Shown here: positions 1 through 7,396 of the stretch, piece after piece
Numbering within the stretch: position 1 is the first letter of the stretch
Layout of the letters: each line of letters begins with the position of its first letter
Assembly (NCBI RefSeq): GCF_001646865.1
Contig: NZ_LRRB01000013.1
Location: 1 to 49,803, forward strand
Origin: Aldersonia kunmingensis
Lineage (GTDB): Bacteria > Actinomycetota > Actinomycetes > Mycobacteriales > Mycobacteriaceae
Reading direction: 5' to 3'
DNA: 49,803 nt
Notes under the pieces: model-generated
What the model was told of the DNA's origin: nothing
Databases searched by the model: none
Seen by the model: only the letters and a program-made list of their open reading frames with translations
Translations under genes and position numbers: made by a program

Positions 1-616
1 AGCCGATCGGCCTGCAGCCCACGCAGACCACCAGTTGCTTCGCCTGCCACGAGCCCGTCGGGCCGGACACCTCCACCCGGTCCCCGGTCTCGGCAATCGC
101 GGTGACCTCGCTGTGCAGCGCTATCTGCCCGCCCGCCGCGGTCACCTGCTCAGCCAACCTGTCGGTAATCCCCCGGTAGTCGACGATCCCGGTGCTCGGC
201 ACGAACAGTGCGCCCAGGCCGGCCACCGCGGGTTCGCGGCGCGCCAGCTCGGCACGATCGACAACCTCGACGTCGAGCTGGTTGTGCTTCGAGCGCTCGT
301 ACAGCGCCGTCATCCGCTCCATCTCGATCGGGCTGGTTGCCACCAGCAGCTTCCCGCACTCCTCGAAGGGGATGCCGTGCTCGGCCGCGAACTCCTTGGT
401 AGCCGCGGCACCGCGCCGACAGAGCTCGGCCTTGAGGCTGCCCGGCTGGTAGTAGATGCCCGAGTGGATGACGCCGCTGTTGTGACCGGTCTGCTGCCTG
501 CCGAGCGCGTCGCCCTTCTCCAGCAGCACCAGCGCTGCGCCGGGCCGCTCCGCGAGGATGCGTACGGCGGTCGCGACGCCCACAATCCCGCCGCCGATCA
601 CGCAGTAGTCATACAT
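1..616 (-). CDS. lhgO: L-2-hydroxyglutarate oxidase-like FAD enzyme (3' end outside window)
   Basis: The frame is open from about 616 down to base 1, so the C-terminal part is missing; about 205 residues are visible. The N-terminus reads MYDYCVIGGGIVG, an FAD-binding Rossmann fold, followed by the RQQTGHNSGVIHSGIYY stretch characteristic of the LhgO/DAO family. The family oxidises L-2-hydroxyglutarate to 2-oxoglutarate as metabolite repair, feeding electrons to the respiratory chain. Three ATGs are in frame (625, 622, 616). I chose 616 because AGGA lies 8 nt upstream of it and because family members begin MYDY. It is divergent from the next gene with about 50 bp between them. The family call is good; the exact substrate is inferred. 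Confidence 0.85.
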   Translation of the reverse strand, partial: MYDYCVIGGGIVGVATAVRILAERPGAALVLLEKGDALGRQQTGHNSGVIHSGIYYQPGSLKAELCRRGAAATKEFAAEHGIPFEECGKLLVATSPIEMERMTALYERSKHNQLDVEVVDRAELARREPAVAGLGALFVPSTGIVDYRGITDRLAEQVTAAGGQIALHSEVTAIAETGDRVEVSGPTGSWQAKQLVVCVGCRPIG

Positions 617-666
617 TCGCATCATCCTGCCAGCGCGCCTAGGCATACCCGTGCAACGATCACGTC

Positions 667-2715
667 ATGCTCACGACCGATTCGGGCGAGATCATCCAGC
701 GCATCGATACCCGGGCAGAGTTCGATGCGCTGTTCCAAACGGGAGCGACCGTCACTGCCGGAGCGCTCACCGAACTCAAGTTCTTGATCGATCGCACCGA
801 GAAACAGCTGTACTTCCTCCCCCCGGAGTTCGCGTTCCACTTCGACTTCTATCAGCGAGCCCTGAACGGTCCGCTCGACAACGCCGAGTTCAACCAGCGC
901 GCCTACAACCGGCCCGATCGGGATTTCATCCCCGGCACGGTGACCTCTTACGACAGCTTCGTTGACCCGGCCACCGGGAAACGCGGCCAGATCTGCTTCA
1001 GCTACTGGCCGACGGACAAGTTCGACGTCACGCTTCTTTCCCAGACCCGCGACATCCTGCGCGGCGGACTGGCGTTCCTCCCGCCCGGCAGCGATCTCGC
1101 GTTCCGGCCGGGTGGCCCGATCCAGCAACGGATTGTCAACGAGCTGCGCGCTCAGATCGTCGCGGCCGGGCTGACCGTGCGCACCAACCTGGAGATCTCG
1201 CGCGGGCTCGGCTATATCGCACTGTCCGTGGGGACCGCCGTCGGCAAACTCGTCATCGTCGAACCCGGTGCCGCGGTACCAGTGCTGTCGCGTACCGAGG
1301 CTGTCGCATTCCTCGGCGATGTCCCCGCCGACGCACCTCCGGTCGCGGCTATCTTCACGACCACCGTGCAGACCTACAACTCACATCTCGGGATCAAGTA
1401 TCGCCAGGACGACACCCCGTACTTCTACAAGTCCTTCACGGCGGCCGAGCTCGATTCGCTGCGCGGGTTGGCCGGCAAGTTCGTCTCGGTGGTCACCGAC
1501 GTCAAGGACGCCAGTGTCGTGGAGGCGACCTCGGAGCAGGCAAAGGAATACATCGATCGCGTCAAGCCGAAAGGCCGGGTTCGCTTGTCTCCCAACCTCG
1601 GTGAGAACAGCGCACGCGGCTACGCCGATCTCGCCGAGCGCGTCGTCGGGCCCGAAGGCGGGTGGGAAGCCGCCGCTCTCGCCGCATATGGCCGCAAGAC
1701 GTGTGGCGTGGTCGAGCTGTCTCGGTTGCATCTTGCAGGCACCTTCGCACTCACCGAACCCGGTGCGCCGCAAGTGATAGCACCCGCCGAGACGATCGGC
1801 ATTCCGGCGAACTGGTACGTCCGGTTCATGCGCAAAGCCGTCGACGGCAAGGGCCGCAAGTTCGCCGATCGCGCCCACGACATGATCGGAGACTCGCGTT
1901 TCAACGACCCGGTCTGGCGGACCCGCGCGCTGGCCAAGCTTCGCAAGGCCATGGTCGAGGCGGAGCTGCCCAAGAGCCTCCGAAAGAACCTGCTCGAGCA
2001 GGTCGTGCGCCCCTATCTCGACCTGCACCCGTACGCACGCAGCGCGCGGCTGCGCTCCTCGTCGCCCGTGGTGGAGGATTCCGGCGGTGCCTTACCTAAC
2101 ATGGCCGGCGCATTCGACTCGGACACCGCGCGCTGGAAGCCCGGAACGAAGGCGGATAAGACGGCAGAGAACTGCCTATCGGCCATCGCGGCTTCGCTTC
2201 AGTACGTCTGGGCATCGGTGTGGAACGACCGCGCACTGGCCGAATTGACCTGGCACAATGTCGATCTCGATGTCGGTTCAGTGACGATGGCCGTGCTTGT
2301 CACGCCGAACGAGGACAACGAACTCGCCAACGGAGTGGTGCGGGTCAACCGTGATCTCGCAGGATTCTTCTCGATCACCGGCGAGACCCAGTTCGGCGAG
2401 AACCTGGTGACCAATCCGGAGGCAGGCGCGACGCCGGATACCTGGATCGACGGCAACTACGACGTTCTCGACGGCGTCGAACGGCAGGACATCTCCTACG
2501 AGCGGGAGAGCAACCTGCATCCGGGCGACCCAAAGCGCCCGCATGCCTTCACCGACAACGAGATTCGCGCGGTGTACGAGGCAATGCGCAAACTCCGGCC
2601 CCATTTCGCCGAACTCGACGGCCGTGCGCCCGAGGATTACCTCGATGAATGCGAAGTGAAGATCACGTCCGCCGGCCGGGTTCTGATCAAGCAGGAAAGA
2701 TGTTGGGTCGATTGA
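667..2715 (+). CDS. 682-aa protein with a PEP/pyruvate-binding-like domain, otherwise unknown
   Basis: This is a long, well-formed gene starting at ATG 667 with only a weak ribosome site. Residues about 455-580 (RLRSSSPVVEDSG, then SLQYVWASVWNDRAL and VTMAVLV) resemble the ATP-grasp PEP/pyruvate-binding domain of PEP synthase and pyruvate phosphate dikinase, where AVRSSA..ED..ASFAG and AxxSVWxxRA are standard. The first 450 residues match nothing I recognise, and there is no phosphohistidine swivelling domain or TIM-barrel PEP-utilising domain. It is therefore not a normal PPS or PPDK. It could phosphorylate an unknown substrate with a dikinase-type domain, as rifampicin phosphotransferase does, but that is inference. 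The gene after it follows in the same direction 23 bp downstream. Confidence 0.6.
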   Translation: MLTTDSGEIIQRIDTRAEFDALFQTGATVTAGALTELKFLIDRTEKQLYFLPPEFAFHFDFYQRALNGPLDNAEFNQRAYNRPDRDFIPGTVTSYDSFVDPATGKRGQICFSYWPTDKFDVTLLSQTRDILRGGLAFLPPGSDLAFRPGGPIQQRIVNELRAQIVAAGLTVRTNLEISRGLGYIALSVGTAVGKLVIVEPGAAVPVLSRTEAVAFLGDVPADAPPVAAIFTTTVQTYNSHLGIKYRQDDTPYFYKSFTAAELDSLRGLAGKFVSVVTDVKDASVVEATSEQAKEYIDRVKPKGRVRLSPNLGENSARGYADLAERVVGPEGGWEAAALAAYGRKTCGVVELSRLHLAGTFALTEPGAPQVIAPAETIGIPANWYVRFMRKAVDGKGRKFADRAHDMIGDSRFNDPVWRTRALAKLRKAMVEAELPKSLRKNLLEQVVRPYLDLHPYARSARLRSSSPVVEDSGGALPNMAGAFDSDTARWKPGTKADKTAENCLSAIAASLQYVWASVWNDRALAELTWHNVDLDVGSVTMAVLVTPNEDNELANGVVRVNRDLAGFFSITGETQFGENLVTNPEAGATPDTWIDGNYDVLDGVERQDISYERESNLHPGDPKRPHAFTDNEIRAVYEAMRKLRPHFAELDGRAPEDYLDECEVKITSAGRVLIKQERCWVD

Positions 2716-2738
2716 CCTTTCGGATGTGAGGTGCACAC

Positions 2739-3164
2739 ATGAGTGAATCGGTCGATCTACCGCAGGATTCGATCACCGTTGTCCGCGAGTTCCTACACGC
2801 GCTGGAGATGGGCGAGATCGACGAGGCGCTCGAACTCGTCGATCCCGACCTGGTGTGGCGCAACACCGGCTGGCCGGTGATCCGCGGCCGCGAGCGGGTG
2901 CGCTGGCTGCTCACCCGGCAGTTTGCACTGCAAGTCCAGCTGTCCGCGCGAATCACCCACATCGCCGAAGACGTCGGGTCGGTGCTCGTGGAGCGGATCG
3001 ACGACCTGCGCTTCCGGCGCATCGAGGCGTCGTTCTTCGTGTGGGCCCGGTTCGACATCGTCGACGGCCGGATCGTCGGGTGGCATGACCGCTACAGCAT
3101 CGGCTCGGTGCTGGTGAACGTCGTCATCGGCGCGGCGCGGTCACTTCTGAAGCCGCGCCGCTGA
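2739..3164 (+). CDS. limonene-1,2-epoxide hydrolase-family protein (SnoaL-like fold)
   Basis: A 141-residue protein of the NTF2-like/limonene epoxide hydrolase family, which opens epoxides by direct attack of water activated by an Asp-Arg-Asp triad. R86 and D88 (in ERIDDL) and D117 (in GWHDRY) sit at the spacing expected for the known triad. The usual water-binding Tyr-x-Asn is W40-R-N42 here, so Tyr is replaced by Trp. This may change specificity or signal a non-hydrolase role. The C-terminus is a short amphipathic tail rich in Arg and Lys. Start ATG 2739. It probably shares a transcript with the upstream 682-aa gene and is convergent with the DapB-like gene, 4 bp apart. Confidence 0.7.
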   Translation: MSESVDLPQDSITVVREFLHALEMGEIDEALELVDPDLVWRNTGWPVIRGRERVRWLLTRQFALQVQLSARITHIAEDVGSVLVERIDDLRFRRIEASFFVWARFDIVDGRIVGWHDRYSIGSVLVNVVIGAARSLLKPRR

Positions 3165-3168
3165 CCGG

Positions 3169-4233
3169 TCACGCCTTCCCGGAGAGCTTCTTGTCCGCCC
3201 GCCCGCTCATGACCGGCAAATCGAGGTAGCTCTTGATACCCGGCTCCGCCTCGCAGACGTAGGGGACGGAGTTCACCAGGTGGTTCGCGGTAGCCACGAT
3301 GCCCGGATTTCGGATAAGGCCCTCTTCGGGCGTCTCCGGCTGCAATCCCTTGATACGCACCGAGATCGACGGATCACCGTGCAGCTCCACTTCGAAGCGC
3401 TCGCCCTCTGCGCCGAGCTCCCACGGCGGGTCGAGGTGTTCCTCACCCATCAGCCAGTTGACGGCAACGCTCGCGACAATATCGTCGCCGACCACGGCAT
3501 CCCACTGGAACCGTTGCGCCGCAACCTGTCCCGGTTTGATCGGACCGATCGGCGAATCGATATCGGCAGTCGCGACCGCGACCTGAAGGTTCGGCCGGAT
3601 CTCCGCGTTCGGGTCGAAACCGAGCGCCTCGACAATCATCCGGAGCGACTGGGCGAAGCCGGCGCCGAGCAACCCGAGCATCGGGCCCGACATCGCCTCA
3701 TCGGGCGTCGCACCGAACTGCATGATCGAGCGCACCACGTCCGGCGCGTTGTAGCTGCGGATATCGGAGAATTCCTCGGCCCGCACGAACGTCACCGACG
3801 AGGACAGCGACGAGAAGACCATCGGGATGAGGTCGGTGATTCCGCCGGGGTCGAGCCCGGTGCCGTGCAGGGACACCCCTGCCTCGACGGCTGTCGCCTC
3901 GATTCGGGCATCTCGCTCGCTGGGCAGGAACCAGCCGAGCGGTGTGACGACGTTCTTCCCCGACGCCAGCAGCGCCGCGACTTCCTTCTTGTCCGCAACG
4001 AGCGGGGAGTAGACGACGCAATCCGCGTCGAGACTCAGCAACTCGTCGGTGTCCTTGGTCGCGGCGACGCCGAGCGGCCCGATGCCGACGATCTCGCCGA
4101 CATCGCGGCCCGCCTTGTCATCGCTGTAGACCTTGCAGCCGACGAGCTCGAGCTCCGGATGCGCCACGATGGCACGTACGGCGGCCTGCCCGACCCCTCC
4201 GGTTGCCCACTGAATGACTCGATAGACCACCAC
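3169..4233 (-). CDS. DapB-like NAD(P)-dependent dehydrogenase
   Basis: A 354-residue member of the actinobacterial family usually called dihydrodipicolinate reductase-like or NAD(P)H-dependent amine dehydrogenase (2,4-diaminopentanoate dehydrogenase-like). The N-terminus (YRVIQWATGGVGQAAVRAI) is a Rossmann nucleotide site, and the C-terminal half carries the DAP-dehydrogenase-type domain. A paralogue with the same architecture lies at 11359-12420. The start is GTG, either 4233 or the adjacent 4230; GAGGAGG lies just upstream and fits 4230 slightly better. A KstR-type operator lies about 40 bp upstream, suggesting a role in sterol or related lipid catabolism. The substrate is unknown. Confidence 0.75.
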   Translation of the reverse strand: MVVYRVIQWATGGVGQAAVRAIVAHPELELVGCKVYSDDKAGRDVGEIVGIGPLGVAATKDTDELLSLDADCVVYSPLVADKKEVAALLASGKNVVTPLGWFLPSERDARIEATAVEAGVSLHGTGLDPGGITDLIPMVFSSLSSSVTFVRAEEFSDIRSYNAPDVVRSIMQFGATPDEAMSGPMLGLLGAGFAQSLRMIVEALGFDPNAEIRPNLQVAVATADIDSPIGPIKPGQVAAQRFQWDAVVGDDIVASVAVNWLMGEEHLDPPWELGAEGERFEVELHGDPSISVRIKGLQPETPEEGLIRNPGIVATANHLVNSVPYVCEAEPGIKSYLDLPVMSGRADKKLSGKA

Positions 4234-4273
4234 TGACCTCCTCGTCGGCAGGCGCCACCCGCTAGCGCCATGC

Positions 4274-4287
4274 TAGAACACGTTCTA
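4274..4287. promoter_or_regulatory. KstR-type operator
   Basis: TAGAACACGTTCTA matches every fixed base of the published KstR consensus TnnAACnnGTTnnA, and the inverted repeat extends to 7-bp arms (4273-4288) with a 2-nt centre. It lies between divergent genes. The DapB-like gene start (4233) is 40 bp away and the nuclease start (4430) is 142 bp away, so the former is the likely target. KstR is a TetR-family repressor of cholesterol catabolism released by sterol-CoA intermediates. Confidence 0.7.
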
Positions 4288-4348
4288 GTCGCAAAGGTGT
4301 GATCGGCACAACCCCCAGGTAGCGCCCGGATGCGCCGCGCGATTTCGA

Positions 4349-4360
4349 GTAGTGCGCTAC
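4349..4360 (+). promoter_or_regulatory. shared dyad box upstream of the nuclease gene
   Basis: GTAGTGCGCTAC, flanked to give the near-palindrome GAGTAGTGCGCTACTC. It ends exactly 69 nt before the nuclease ATG. The same GTAGTGnnCTAC box preceded by TTCG(A/G) occurs 69 nt before the subtilase ATG (5829-5840). It is probably an operator or promoter element for an unidentified regulator. Confidence 0.45.
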
Positions 4361-4429
4361 TCACGCCCCGCGCGACGGCGGCTCGCACACTTTTCCTACC
4401 CGATACGCACGCCAACCGGGAGGAACGCC

Positions 4430-5275
4430 ATGACCACCGTCGACATCGCCGCGATCTCGATCGATCCGGACTACTCCACGCGCGCCGGCTACGACCCGAA
4501 GTTCCTCGCCGTGACACTGCCGCTACCCGCCCCCGCGGCGTCATTGTCCGGGTTTGTTTCCGCCGAGCTGCGCTACCACCACTTCAGCGTCGTCATGCAC
4601 CGCAAACGCCGGATGGCGCTGTTCACGGCGGTGAACATCGACGGCGGCCAAGCGCAGCAGCTCGCCCGCGAGCCGGACCGCTGGATCCGCGACCCACGCA
4701 TCGCGGCGGACGAACAAACCGACGAAGCGCTCTACCGGCAAAACGACCTGGATCGAGGCCATCTGGTGCGTCGGCTCGACCCGGCCTGGGGACCGGCCGC
4801 GAAGGCTGCGAACGACGACACCTTCCACTTCACCAACTGCACTCCGCAGCATCACGAATTCAACGCCGGAGCCACGCTGTGGGTCGGCCTGGAAGATTAC
4901 GTACTGCGGAACACCGATACCCACGATCTGAAGGTCAGCGTGCTGACAGGGCCAGTGCTCGCCGACGGCGATGTGCCCTATCGCGGCATCGAATTGCCCC
5001 GCCAGTTCTGGAAGGTGGTGTCGGTGGTCAAGGAGGACGGCACCCTGTCCTCGACCGGCTATCTGCTCAGCCAGGAAGCACTGCTCGACGAATTCACAAT
5101 GGGCCCAGCGGAATTCACCTTCGGCGCGTACCACACTTACCAGGTACCTGTGCGCCGGATTGCAGAGCTGACCCACCTCGATCTCGGCGTCCATATCTCA
5201 GCCGACCCGCTCGAAACAATCGCGTTCAGCGGCTCCGCGCGCGAATTGTTGCGCGAGCAGGACGTATTCGTCTGA
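4430..5275 (+). CDS. DNA/RNA non-specific endonuclease (NUC family), no signal peptide
   Basis: A 281-residue metal-dependent NUC (Serratia nuclease-type) endonuclease. The hallmark DRGH lies at residues 108-111 (His111 the general base), followed by TNCTPQHHEFN with Asn136 and Asn145 at the 9-residue spacing of the Serratia enzyme, then WVGLE with Glu155 as the likely metal-site acid. The active site looks complete. Start ATG 4430 is preceded by GGGAGGA at ideal spacing; an in-frame ATG at 4352 has no such site. The N-terminus (MTTVDIAAISIDPDYS) has no signal peptide or membrane segment, so the enzyme appears cytoplasmic, which is odd for a sugar-non-specific nuclease. It shares an upstream box with the subtilase gene. 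Confidence 0.85.
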   Translation: MTTVDIAAISIDPDYSTRAGYDPKFLAVTLPLPAPAASLSGFVSAELRYHHFSVVMHRKRRMALFTAVNIDGGQAQQLAREPDRWIRDPRIAADEQTDEALYRQNDLDRGHLVRRLDPAWGPAAKAANDDTFHFTNCTPQHHEFNAGATLWVGLEDYVLRNTDTHDLKVSVLTGPVLADGDVPYRGIELPRQFWKVVSVVKEDGTLSSTGYLLSQEALLDEFTMGPAEFTFGAYHTYQVPVRRIAELTHLDLGVHISADPLETIAFSGSARELLREQDVFV

Positions 5276-5293
5276 CGGGTCTACCATCGGGAC

Positions 5294-5767
5294 ATGGCCT
5301 CGCCCCGAACCCTCGAAGAGTCGCGCGCCATTTCGCTTCCGCTCGCTGACGCGTACCACGGCACTATCGTTTTCCCGCTACCGGAATTGTTTCGGCACCG
5401 AAGCGGGCCGATTCCGCCGATCAAGGAGATCCGCGACCAGGACGGCGAATGGGGCACGGTCGGCCAAACCCGGACGATCCTGCTGCAGGGTGGCGGAAGC
5501 GTACGCGAGGAGTTGACGAGCGTCGACGCGCCGAACTCGTTCGGTTACCGCCTCGCCGAGGTCAAGGGCCCGATGTCGTTGCTGTTCACCGCTGTCGACG
5601 GGCTCTGGAGTTTCGCGCCAGACGGCACCGGAACCAACGTGAGCTGGCAGTGGACGGTACACCCGCGCGCTGCCGTTCCCGGCTTTGTGATTTCGGCGTT
5701 CGCGCACTACTGGCACGATTTCGCCGGCAAGTCGCTCGCCGAACTGTCCACTCGCCTGGCCGTCTAA
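5294..5767 (+). CDS. SRPBCC/polyketide cyclase-like small protein
   Basis: A 157-residue protein with the layout of the START/SRPBCC fold: an N-terminal strand and helix, then paired beta strands (TRTILLQGGGSVREELTSVD, SFGYRLAEVKGPM, GTNVSWQWTVHP) and a long C-terminal helix with WHDFAGKSLAELS. The fold binds hydrophobic ligands in a deep cavity; no ligand can be named. It begins 18 bp after the nuclease stop codon and is probably co-transcribed with it. No signal peptide is visible. Confidence 0.65.
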   Translation: MASPRTLEESRAISLPLADAYHGTIVFPLPELFRHRSGPIPPIKEIRDQDGEWGTVGQTRTILLQGGGSVREELTSVDAPNSFGYRLAEVKGPMSLLFTAVDGLWSFAPDGTGTNVSWQWTVHPRAAVPGFVISAFAHYWHDFAGKSLAELSTRLAV

Positions 5768-5828
5768 CTGCGCACCTGCGCAGGCAGGTATTCGCGTATC
5801 GAATGAGTACCCGGACAACGCTATTCGG

Positions 5829-5840
5829 GTAGTGAACTAC
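5829..5840 (+). promoter_or_regulatory. shared dyad box upstream of the subtilase gene
   Basis: GTAGTGAACTAC, preceded by TTCGG, ends 69 nt before the subtilase ATG at 5910. It matches the box upstream of the nuclease (4349-4360) in sequence and distance, suggesting control by one regulator or one promoter type. Confidence 0.45.
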
Positions 5841-5909
5841 GCCTGCTTTTCGGCTCCGCGGAACTCACAGTGGTAATTGTCCGCGACGGCATCCGAAAGG
5901 CAGAGAACA

Positions 5910-7124
5910 ATGATCTTCGACGACGACAACACCGGCGTAAGTCCGCTCGGCGCCGGCGAACAAACCACGGGACGGTTCGTGGTGGTGTTCGCCGAAGGCG
6001 CCGACTTCAACACCCAAGCTCGCGAGCTGCGCAGTGTCGCAGGGATTTCCGAGGTCGCCTCGGCAAGCGAGCTGCGTTCGCGCGCCGGCGGTACGGACGA
6101 GCTCTCCACCTCGCCCGCAACCGTTTTCGACCGGCTACGCATCGCGGTTGTCGATGCCGATCCACGGCAGACGGTCGCATTGCAAGCGGCCCAGGAGACC
6201 GACAGCCCCATCCTCTCCGTCGAACCGGAACTGATTCACCATCCGCTCGCTGCACCCGTGCTGAGCCAGGTGTGGGCCGATTCCGATGCGCACGCCTGGG
6301 GACTCGCGGCGACAGCTGTCCTCGGCTCGTCCGTGGACGGCACCGGCGTCAAGGTGGCCGTGCTCGACACCGGATTCGACCTGAAGCATCCCGACTTCGC
6401 CGGACGCAAGATCACCAGCCGGTCGTTCGTGCCGGGCGAAGACGTGCAGGACGCGAACGGCCACGGCACACACTGCATCGGCACCTCCTGCGGAGCGAAG
6501 CAGCCTCAGGGAGTGCGTCGCTACGGCGTTGCCCATGCCGCGGAGATATTTGCCGGAAAGGTGCTCTCCAACAGCGGATCCGGTAGCGATGCCAACATCC
6601 TCGCTGCGATCGAGTGGGCGATCGACAACGACTGCGACGTCATCTCGATGTCTCTCGGTGCCGATGTGCGGCGGAAGTCGATGGCCTACGAGGCGGTCGG
6701 TCGGCGCGCACTCGACGCAGGCACGCTGATCATCGCGGCGGCAGGCAACAATGCTCGACGACCCGGCGACCCCGGATTCGTCGGTATCCCCGCCAATAGC
6801 TCGACGATCATGGCGGTGGCCGCGATCGATCCCACCGAACTGGTGGCGGCGTTCTCCTCAGGCAGCAGCGACGTGGAGGGCGGCCAGATCGACATCGCGG
6901 CGCCGGGTGTCAACGTGTTCTCGTCGTGGCCCCTGCCGAAACGTCACCGCGCGATCAACGGCACCTCGATGGCGACTCCACACGTCTCCGGAATCGCCGC
7001 GCTATGGTGCCAGCAGTCCGGCAAACGTGGCCGCGACCTATGGACCCTGCTCACGCAGAATGCCCGCAGGCTCCCGCTGCCGTCGTCCGATGTTGGTGCC
7101 GGGTTGGTTCAGGCACCACGCTGA
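5910..7124 (+). CDS. S8 family serine protease (subtilase), no signal peptide
   Basis: A 404-residue subtilase with the complete triad: Asp153 in VAVLDTGFD, His185 in NGHGTHC and Ser353 in GTSMATPHVSG, plus AAAGNN for the oxyanion hole. Residues about 15-110 (RFVVVFAEG ... ILSVEPEL) look like an I9-type inhibitory propeptide that would fold the enzyme and then be cleaved. The N-terminus MIFDDDNTGVSPLG is acidic with no signal peptide, and there is no C-terminal anchor, so the protease seems to be made in the cytoplasm. Start ATG 5910 has GAAAGG about 10 nt upstream. It is followed 26 bp later by a small propeptide-like gene. Confidence 0.87.
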   Translation: MIFDDDNTGVSPLGAGEQTTGRFVVVFAEGADFNTQARELRSVAGISEVASASELRSRAGGTDELSTSPATVFDRLRIAVVDADPRQTVALQAAQETDSPILSVEPELIHHPLAAPVLSQVWADSDAHAWGLAATAVLGSSVDGTGVKVAVLDTGFDLKHPDFAGRKITSRSFVPGEDVQDANGHGTHCIGTSCGAKQPQGVRRYGVAHAAEIFAGKVLSNSGSGSDANILAAIEWAIDNDCDVISMSLGADVRRKSMAYEAVGRRALDAGTLIIAAAGNNARRPGDPGFVGIPANSSTIMAVAAIDPTELVAAFSSGSSDVEGGQIDIAAPGVNVFSSWPLPKRHRAINGTSMATPHVSGIAALWCQQSGKRGRDLWTLLTQNARRLPLPSSDVGAGLVQAPR

Positions 7125-7150
7125 CTCGCGACAGGGAGGTCACACCACCC

Positions 7151-7393
7151 ATGACGAGTCCGATCGGGGTGACCATCACGATCGACGATGCCGCGCTCGG
7201 CGATGTCCATGACATCGCCGAGCAGGCGCGTGCGGCGGGACTGACGGTGTCGTCGGTGCTTGACACCTTGGGCATCATCACCGGGTCCGTGGACCGCGAG
7301 GCGATTGCGGCGTTGGCTCGCATTCCGGGGGTGAGCGCCGTTGAGCCCGAGGCCGGGATCGGCATCGCGCCGCCGGATTCGCCCATCCAGTGA
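7151..7393 (+). CDS. 80-aa stand-alone I9/propeptide-like protein
   Basis: A small acidic protein lying directly behind the subtilase with a good ATG (7151) and AGGGAGG about 10 nt upstream. Its pattern GVTITIDDAALGDVHDIAEQ ... IPGVSAVEPE reproduces the beta-alpha-beta-beta layout of subtilisin propeptides, which end in xVxxVEPE. Small proteins of this sort beside subtilases are often mislabelled ketohydroxyglutarate aldolase in databases. I infer a chaperone or inhibitor acting in trans on the neighbouring protease, by analogy with fungal POIA1. The fold call comes from pattern only. Confidence 0.6.
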   Translation: MTSPIGVTITIDDAALGDVHDIAEQARAAGLTVSSVLDTLGIITGSVDREAIAALARIPGVSAVEPEAGIGIAPPDSPIQ

Positions 7394-7396
7394 GTC

